Shown here in pieces: positions 58,417-64,000 of a stretch of DNA of 64,000 bases. Below the pieces are notes generated by a model. The model searched no databases. It saw nothing but the letters and a program-made list of their open reading frames with translations, and was not told the origin of the DNA. Every line of letters starts with the position of its first letter. Position 1 is the stretch's first letter. The translations under genes and the position numbers were made by a program. Origin of the DNA: Deltaproteobacteria bacterium (GTDB lineage Bacteria > Myxococcota_A > Polyangia > GCA-2747355 > JADLHG01); assembly GCA_020848905.1 (NCBI GenBank), contig JADLHG010000005.1, positions 191,423-255,422 on the forward strand. Direction: 5' to 3'.

Positions 58417-60813
58417 ATGAAGGGAGTTCGCTTGGTCCGGGGGGTCGCCCTCCTGGCTCTGGCTCTCGGGGGGTGCGGAGGGGACCTGGGGAGCGCCAAC
58501 GTGGGGGTTTCGAAGGCCGCGCTGTAGGCGGCCGACGTGCGGCGCGTGACGGTCACCGTGAGCGGCCCCGGGATCTCGACCCCCGTGGTGCAGGACCTGG
58601 TCAAGGTGGGCGGCAAGTGGCAGGGGACCATCGGGGCCATCCCCGTGGGAGCGGATCGCTCCTTCCAGGCAGACGCCTACGACGCCGGCGGCGCGCTGGT
58701 CTACGGCGGACGGGCCAGCGCGGTGACGATCGCCAAGGGCACGCCGGCCGCCGTGCTGGTGGTGCTCCAGGAGAAGAACCCGCCCGCTCCGTTCGGCAAC
58801 GCGGTGCCGCTCATCGACGCGCTCGTCGCGTCGGCGGCGGGCGTCGCGCCGGGCGAGACGGTGGGCCTCATCGTGCAGGCCCACGACACCGACGCCGGCG
58901 ATAGCCTGAGCTACGCCTGGACCGCGGGCACGGGCACCTTCGACAACGCGGCCTCGGCCACGCCGGTCTGGACGGCGCCCCCGAGCGATCAGACGGTGAC
59001 CTTCGCCGTCACGGTCAGCGACGGGCGCGGCGGCAGCCAGACCGCGAGCCTCACCGTGCAGGTGGCGGCGCAGTTCGCGCGCGGCGCGGCGCAGGTGAAC
59101 ACCGAGTTCAACAACTGGCCCACCGTGAACGCGCTCTCGGCGAACCCGGGGCGCGTCGCTCCGGGGCAGGTCACGGCCGTGACGCTCGCGGCCTCGGACG
59201 CCGACGGTGACGCGCTGGCCTTCGCCTGGAGCGACGGCGGCTGCGGCGGCAGCTTCTCGAGCATCAGCGTGGCGAGTCCGAGCTACACCGCCCCGGCGAG
59301 CGCGCCAGCCTCGGGCCGCTGCAGCCTCCAGGTCACCGTGACCGACGGGCGCGGCGGCAGCACCACCGGCACGCTGGTCGTCCCCGTGGCCGTGGACCCG
59401 ACGGCGAACGTGGCCCCGATCGTCGATACGTCGTTCGCCTCGAACCTCAGCCCGAACGGCAGCGAGCAGGTCACCTTCCGCGTGGTGGCTCACGACCCGG
59501 AAGGGGGCGCCGTCACCATCGCGTGGTCGGCGACCGGCGGCACCCTCGGCACGCCCACGGGCAGCGGCGGCTCGAGCGAGCTGGTCTGGACCGCGCCGAG
59601 CTGCTTCCCGGCCACGCCGGCCCCGTCCGTCACGGCCACCATCACCGACCTCGGTGGCGCCGTCACCACGCAGGTCTTCGCGCTCACCCCCCCGGCGAGC
59701 GCCGCGTGCCTCATCGTCACCGACGCGGCCACGCAGGCGCTGTGGCGAGGACAAACGGGAGATGCGCAGATGCCGCTCTCCGTGCTGAGCAGCGGAGCGC
59801 TCCTGCTCTGGCCCGCGATGCACACGTTCGAGCCGGCCACGGGGGCGCGCACCACCAAGCCCCTCGTCATGCCGAACGACGGCGTCTACCGCGGTGGGCC
59901 GGGGTACGGCTACGTTGTGCTCCCGCGCCCGAGCGGCCCGGACTGGATCCTGAGCGGCTTCGAAAACGCCCACATCTTCGACAGCGACAGCACCTGGATC
60001 TGGAGCTGGGTCGGCCCGGGCTGCTGCCACTACTCCCAGAACTACGCCGTGGACGTGGCCCGCGGCACCTTCTGGTGGAACGCCTGGGGCGGAGCCAACC
60101 CCATCGTCGCGAGCCCGCCCACCACCTCCGGCCACGTGAGCCCCGCGAACGGCGGCCATAACACGCTCGCCATCGCCGGTGACCACATCTACCTGACCGG
60201 AGAAACGGGCTACGCCCAGCGCGTGAACACGCAGACCCGCACCCAGGTCTACCGCGTGCAGGTCGACCCCGCGGGAGCGCTCTACCAGGGCGCGGTCGAC
60301 ACCGACGACGCCTTCGTGGTCGCCTCGTCCACTGCGGACCACGGCCGTCTGGCGCGCATCAGCCCGAGCGGCAGCGTCGAGTTCAACCAGGACGTGGGTG
60401 CGCGGACGACGCCGGTCGTGGCGGCGAACGGCACCATCTTCGTCGGAACCTCGGTGGCCGGGGCCCACGGGCTGCGCGCGGTGAAGCGGGACGGCACGAC
60501 CCTCTGGACGGCCAGCTTGTCGAAGCTACCGATGGAGCTCCTCCTCGGAGACGACGGCCTGGTCTACGCCTACCTCTACGGGGCTCCCGGCGAAGTCGTC
60601 GCCCTCACCCAGACGACCGGGTCGCTCAAGCGCCAGTACCTGAACCTCGAGACGAACGCCGGCGCGGGGCAGCTCGTGCTGGCCAGCGGCCGGCTCTTCG
60701 TGAAGACCAACAGCTACGTCTACGCCCTGCCCACCGGCGCACAGAACTACAACCCGGCCGACCCGTGGCCCGTCAGGTACCACGACAACATGCTCCAGCG
60801 GTACCGCCGCTAG
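58417..60813 (+). pseudogene. Ig/PKD-PQQ-like propeller lipoprotein gene with in-frame TAG at codon 37
   Basis: ATG 58417 with GGAGG 6 nt upstream encodes a good lipoprotein signal, VRLVRGVALLALALGGC (Cys20), then GDLGSANVGVSKAAL, then TAG at 58525-58527. The frame continues without further stops to 60813 (758 codons from GTG 58537). The sequence on both sides of TAG aligns with the relative at 51851-56023 (ANVRVSVSK..., VQRVALSVTGPGI), so TAG interrupts one gene. Downstream are three Ig/PKD-like modules (FNNWPTVNALSANPGRVAPGQ, SDADGDALAFAWSDGGCGG) and a PQQ-like propeller (RLARISPSGSVEFNQDVG, LRAVKRDGTTLWTASL, VVALTQTTGSLKRQY). A single C-to-T change (CAG to TAG) would explain it. Readthrough, re-initiation at GTG 58537 or a sequencing error are alternatives. 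Confidence 0.8.
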
Positions 60814-60818
60814 CCCGG

Positions 60819-60857
60819 CCTCTCGGCGCGGCCTCCCGGCGCCACCTTCCGGCGCGC
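60819..60857. repeat. Three imperfect 13-bp tandem repeats
   Basis: CCTCTCGGCGCGG, CCTCCCGGCGCCA and CCTTCCGGCGCGC in succession directly after the stop of the interrupted propeller gene. Non-coding. Confidence 0.6.
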
Positions 60858-60924
60858 TGCTCTGGCCCCCGCCCGCACCTTCAAGTACCCTCGGGCCTTC
60901 ATCCCACGGTTGGAGGGCCGAACC

Positions 60925-62127
60925 ATGTCGCGACGACTGACTCTCGGGCTAACGCTCCTCGCCTTCGCCGGCGCCTCGCCCGCGTGCGAATGCAACGACG
61001 ACTCCACGAAGAAGCCGGATGCGGGCATGACGCCCGACGCAGGCGCACGCGACGGCGCGATGGTCGGGGACCAGGGCGCGCGCCGCGAATCCTCAGTCGC
61101 GGACGCGGCGAGGACGGAGGGGGGAGGTCATTCCGACTTCGGCCCCCCGCGCGACGGGCGGCCCGCCGACGCGGCCCCTCTGTCCTTCAGCTGCAAGGCC
61201 TTCACGGCCCCCGCCGGCTGGACGGTGGCCACGGGCTATCGCGCGGTGGTCATCGCCGACACCACCAAGGGCCTCAAGCAGCCCGTGGCGCTCACCTTCG
61301 CCGGGGGAGCCTACCTGAACGCGCTCTACGTGGTGGACCAGAGTGACCAGAAGATCTACTTCGTGGACGTGAACACGGGGCTGACGCGGGTCTTCTCAGA
61401 CGGCGCCACCTGGACCCCCAAACCGAAGCTCTTGACCTCGATCGTCTGGGACAAGAAGGGGCAACTGGATGGCGCGCTCTACGTCGGGGACCAGGGGGGC
61501 GACGGCGACGCCGACTCCGTCGTCTATCGGCTGGACGCGAAGGGGGCGGCCACCGTCTTCACCAAGGCGCCGGGCCCCGGCCTCGACGACGTCTTCGGCA
61601 TGGTCTTCTCCCCCGGGGCACCGTATCCGACGGGGCTCTTCATCACCGGCGACACCGACGGGTCGAACGACGACTGGGGCGTCTTCGACGCGACCGGCAA
61701 GGGCTCCGTCTTCTCGCAGCTCGGCGGGGCCGAGGGACTGGCCGTGGACGAGAGCGGCAAGTACGGCGGGGCCGGCGCGAACCTCTTCGCCGCGCGCCCG
61801 GCGGGCGGCGGCTACCCCGGAGACGACACGATCTCGTCCGTGGGCCCCGACGGCAAAGTGATCAAGGTGCTGCTCGCGAAGACGCCCGGGATCCACGCCC
61901 CCGCCTTCGCCCCCAAGGGCGCCTTCAACGAAGAGCTCTTCGCTGCCTCCTGGTCCTCGCACAAGGTGCTGCGCATCTCCGCGGCCGGCACGGCTACCGA
62001 CCTGGCCTCGGGGCTGAGCCTCACGAACTACGACGGGAACATCCTGGCCTTCACGCCCGACGGCTCTACGCTCCACGTGGCGGACCGCCAGAACGGACGC
62101 GTGGTCTGCATCGAGCCCACGAAGTAG
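60925..62127 (+). CDS. Lipoprotein-like protein with NHL/SMP-30-type propeller
   Basis: 400 residues from ATG 60925 (GGAGG 8 nt upstream; an in-frame start 15 bp earlier is less likely). Signal MSRRLTLGLTLLAFAGASPAC with Cys21 as possible lipidation site (SPAC is a weak lipobox). A D/G/A-rich linker (PDAGMTPDAGARDGA...) extends to ~95. Then come propeller-like repeats: GLKQPVALTFAGGAYLNALYVVDQSDQKIYFVD, GALYVGDQGGDGDADSVVYRLDAKG, GLFITGDTDGSNDDWGVFDATG, EGLAVDES, and YDGNILAFTPDGSTLHVADRQNGRVVCIEP. The GDxDGD loops could bind calcium. It is the fifth propeller-type envelope protein in the window; the MFS gene follows after 9 bp, so they may be co-transcribed. Confidence 0.83.
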   Translation: MSRRLTLGLTLLAFAGASPACECNDDSTKKPDAGMTPDAGARDGAMVGDQGARRESSVADAARTEGGGHSDFGPPRDGRPADAAPLSFSCKAFTAPAGWTVATGYRAVVIADTTKGLKQPVALTFAGGAYLNALYVVDQSDQKIYFVDVNTGLTRVFSDGATWTPKPKLLTSIVWDKKGQLDGALYVGDQGGDGDADSVVYRLDAKGAATVFTKAPGPGLDDVFGMVFSPGAPYPTGLFITGDTDGSNDDWGVFDATGKGSVFSQLGGAEGLAVDESGKYGGAGANLFAARPAGGGYPGDDTISSVGPDGKVIKVLLAKTPGIHAPAFAPKGAFNEELFAASWSSHKVLRISAAGTATDLASGLSLTNYDGNILAFTPDGSTLHVADRQNGRVVCIEPTK

Positions 62128-62136
62128 AACGGCCAG

Positions 62137-63645
62137 ATGACCGAGACCGCCCCCCCACCTGCCGAGACGCGTCGCCGCCTTGGCGGCACCTACTGGCTCC
62201 TGAACTCGATCGAGATGTTCGAGCGGCTGGCGTACTTCACGCTGCGCGTGATGGCCCCGATCTACATCATGCAGGTCGGCGCGAAGAACCCGGGAGGCCT
62301 GCACCTCACCGCGCAGCACAAGGGGCGCATCTACGCCTGGTGGGCCATCTTCCAATCGTTCCTGCCCATCGCCACCGGCGGCTTCGCTGACCGCTACGGC
62401 TACAAGCGCGTGCTCGGGCTGGCCATCGCGACCAACACCGCGGGCTACCTGATCATGGCCTTCGCCCACAGCTACGTCGGCTTCTTCGCGGGCGTGCTGG
62501 TGCTCGCCACGGGGAGCGCCTTTTTCAAGCCGAGCCTGCAGGGCGCGCTGGCCCACGCCATGGGGCCCGGGAGCACCTCTCTCGGGTGGGGCATCTTCTA
62601 CTGGGTGGTGAACGTGGGCTCGCTCGTGGCCCACTACATCGCGGGGCCCCTCGTCGGGGACAAGAGCGCCGCGGGCTGGCAACGTCTCCTCCTCGGCGGC
62701 GCGGCGGCGAGCGCGACGAACCTCCTGCTCCTCCTCGTGCTGAAGGACGTCCCGTCGGGAGCTCCGAGCCAGGAGACCGCGCTGCAGGTGCTCAAGCGCA
62801 CGCTGGTCAACGTCTGGGACGCGCGCCTCATCGCCTGGCTCCTCATCATGTCCTGCTTCTGGCTGATGATGTATCAGCTCTGGGATCTGCAGCCCAACTT
62901 CATCGAGGACTGGGTGGACAGCTCGATGATCGCGCGGCACCTGCCCGCCGGCTTGGGCCTCACCGAGGCGGGCGAGGGGGGCGCTCTCCGCGTCCCGCAG
63001 CAGGTGCTGATCTCCCTCAACAGCATCTTGATCGTGCTCCTCGTGGTGCCGATCTCATGGCTGGCGCGGCGCATGCGCACGCTCTCCGCCATGCTCATCG
63101 GCATGCTCGTCGCCACGGTCGGAGTGCTCGTGGCCGGCTTCACCCCGAACGGCTGGCTGCTCCTCTTCGGCATCGGCTTCTTCTCGCTCGGCGAGATGCT
63201 CACTGGTCCGAAGAAGCAGGAGTACCTCGGCATCATCGCCCCGCCCGGCAAGAAGGGCATGTACCTCGGCTACGTGAACATCCCCGTCGGGATCGGCCTC
63301 GCGGTGGGCTCGGTGCTCCAGGGCCGCATCTACGGCACCTACGGCGAGAAGGCCACGCTCGCGCTCAGATACCTCACGGAGAAGACGACCGCCGGGGCAG
63401 CACCTCCTTGGGACGGCACGGTCGCCTCGCTCGAGGCGGCGACGGGGGTGAAGCGCCCGGAGGCCTTCGCCCGGCTCCGCGAGACGACGAAGCTCGATCA
63501 TCAAGGGGCCACGCGCCTGCTCTGGGAGACCTACCGGCCTCACGTGCGCGTGTGGACGCCGTTCGCGGTGATCGGCGCCGTGGCCGCGATCGCCCTCTTC
63601 GTCTTCGGGCGTCTCGCGCGGCGCTGGAAGGACATGAACGCATAG
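62137..63645 (+). CDS. MFS transporter resembling POT (peptide:H+ symporter) family
   Basis: 502 residues with about 12 hydrophobic helices. The N-terminal GTYWLLNSIEMFERLAYFTLRVMAPIYI resembles the POT-family ExxERFxYY motif of TM1, and the loop 2-3 motif GGFADRYGYKRVLGLA is the general MFS signature. FFKPSLQGALAHAMG and GWGIFYWVVNVGSLV match the TM4/5 region of POT proteins (FxKPxxG, Y.xxNxG). An extended hydrophilic stretch near residues 415-465 precedes the last helix. Substrate is probably di/tripeptides or a related small molecule; this is family inference. It lies 9 bp after the propeller lipoprotein. Confidence 0.85.
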   Translation: MTETAPPPAETRRRLGGTYWLLNSIEMFERLAYFTLRVMAPIYIMQVGAKNPGGLHLTAQHKGRIYAWWAIFQSFLPIATGGFADRYGYKRVLGLAIATNTAGYLIMAFAHSYVGFFAGVLVLATGSAFFKPSLQGALAHAMGPGSTSLGWGIFYWVVNVGSLVAHYIAGPLVGDKSAAGWQRLLLGGAAASATNLLLLLVLKDVPSGAPSQETALQVLKRTLVNVWDARLIAWLLIMSCFWLMMYQLWDLQPNFIEDWVDSSMIARHLPAGLGLTEAGEGGALRVPQQVLISLNSILIVLLVVPISWLARRMRTLSAMLIGMLVATVGVLVAGFTPNGWLLLFGIGFFSLGEMLTGPKKQEYLGIIAPPGKKGMYLGYVNIPVGIGLAVGSVLQGRIYGTYGEKATLALRYLTEKTTAGAAPPWDGTVASLEAATGVKRPEAFARLRETTKLDHQGATRLLWETYRPHVRVWTPFAVIGAVAAIALFVFGRLARRWKDMNA

Positions 63646-63655
63646 GGGGTGTCCC

Positions 63656-64000
63656 CTACTTTCCCTGCCACCAATCCTTGCGCGCCCGCGGGTCCATCCA
63701 GCTCCCCGTATCCCGGATCGACACCACGAGCTCCGCTCCCGACGCGCGCCCGATCGGTTGCTTGCTGCGTAGCGCGGGCAGCTTCGCGCGCCCCGCCGCG
63801 TTCGCCTGCTGGTAGAGCACAAGGAGCGACGGCTCGACGCACAGGCCCGCGAGGTGCACCGTGTAGCCTCGCACCACGTTGTCCTCGCGCGTGTACTTGA
63901 TCGTGAGGCTCGTCGGCGTCGCGAGCAGCACCACCGCAGTGTAGCCGTCGCCGATGTTGTAGCCGCTCGAGGGGGCGCGCAGCACCTCGCCCACCTGCGT
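63656..64000 (-). CDS. Protein of unknown function, N-terminal part outside window
   Basis: The C-terminal ~114 residues of a minus-strand gene, open to the right edge (TQVGEVLRAPSSGYNIGDGYTAVVLLA...), with stop TAG at 63658-63656. The visible part alternates beta-like strands (AVVLLATPTSLTIKYT, GYTVHLAGLCVEPSLLVLY) and ends basic (DPRARKDWWQGK). The GTG at 63994 is in frame but is probably internal. I do not recognise the family. It converges on the MFS gene with a 10-bp gap. Confidence 0.6.
   Translation of the reverse strand, partial: TQVGEVLRAPSSGYNIGDGYTAVVLLATPTSLTIKYTREDNVVRGYTVHLAGLCVEPSLLVLYQQANAAGRAKLPALRSKQPIGRASGAELVVSIRDTGSWMDPRARKDWWQGK

Noticed and set aside
58537-60813. Treating GTG 58537 as the normal start of the PQQ-type propeller gene
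   Set aside because: No good ribosome-binding site, no signal peptide, and homology with the relative extends upstream through the TAG to the lipoprotein signal.

Overview
The window is very GC-rich (roughly 70% by eye), densely coded, and reads like the chromosome of a Gram-negative bacterium of the myxobacterial/deltaproteobacterial type. Signs of this are many lipoproteins with Asp/Gly/Pro-rich linkers, Cys-rich modules of the CGNG...CDG 'Myxococcus cysteine-rich' type, metal-binding D-x-D-x-D-G repeats, a eukaryote-like Ser/Thr kinase, LolA, OmpA, TonB-dependent and RND envelope proteins, and frequent GTG starts. I see no rRNA, tRNA, CRISPR array, transposase or phage gene, so this looks like ordinary chromosome with lineage-specific envelope genes. 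The taxonomy is inference.

Layout. 1-4166 (-): an AddAB-like helicase (cut by the window edge) and its nuclease partner. 4244-10893 (-): an exported coiled-coil protein, a three-gene envelope operon (Pro/Lys-repeat membrane protein, TPR protein, lipoprotein), an O-methyltransferase and an OmpA-like lipoprotein. 11109-14794 (+): ftsK, from a clear promoter, then lolA. 14804-18568 (-): 3-methyladenine glycosylase, SrkA-type kinase, TonB-dependent receptor. 18667-25626 (+): a compact five-gene operon (YfiR-like protein, histidine kinase, hybrid kinase, Cys-cluster protein, D-cysteine desulfhydrase-like PLP enzyme). 25643-32446 (-): propeller lipoprotein, Ser/Thr kinase, and two paralogous exported proteins of no family I recognise.

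32879-43527: an exported double-hotdog protein, a ChaN-like lipoprotein and an ACE-like M2 peptidase lipoprotein (one operon), an arsenosugar-type pair (CxxC carboxymuconolactone-decarboxylase-like protein plus radical SAM ArsS), a VOC protein, a SpoIID-like lipoprotein convergent with a TetR regulator (both promoters carry the same operator-like site), and small exported or membrane proteins. 43606-51804 (+): a B12-binding radical SAM enzyme resembling hopanoid C-3 methylase, a CAP-domain protein, and a complete RND efflux operon.

51851-62127 is the most lineage-specific part. Three relatives share Ig/PKD-like N-terminal modules but carry different C-terminal beta-propellers (ELWxxDGT repeats; seven WAVG-type blades; PQQ-like). 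The third has an in-frame TAG just after its lipoprotein signal. A fourth propeller lipoprotein, an MFS/POT-like transporter and a gene cut by the right edge close the window.

Most promising leads: the interrupted propeller gene and its family, the matched TetR operators, the secreted hotdog protein, and the orphan paralogue pair. I do not see a complete, obviously new multi-gene defence or biosynthetic system.
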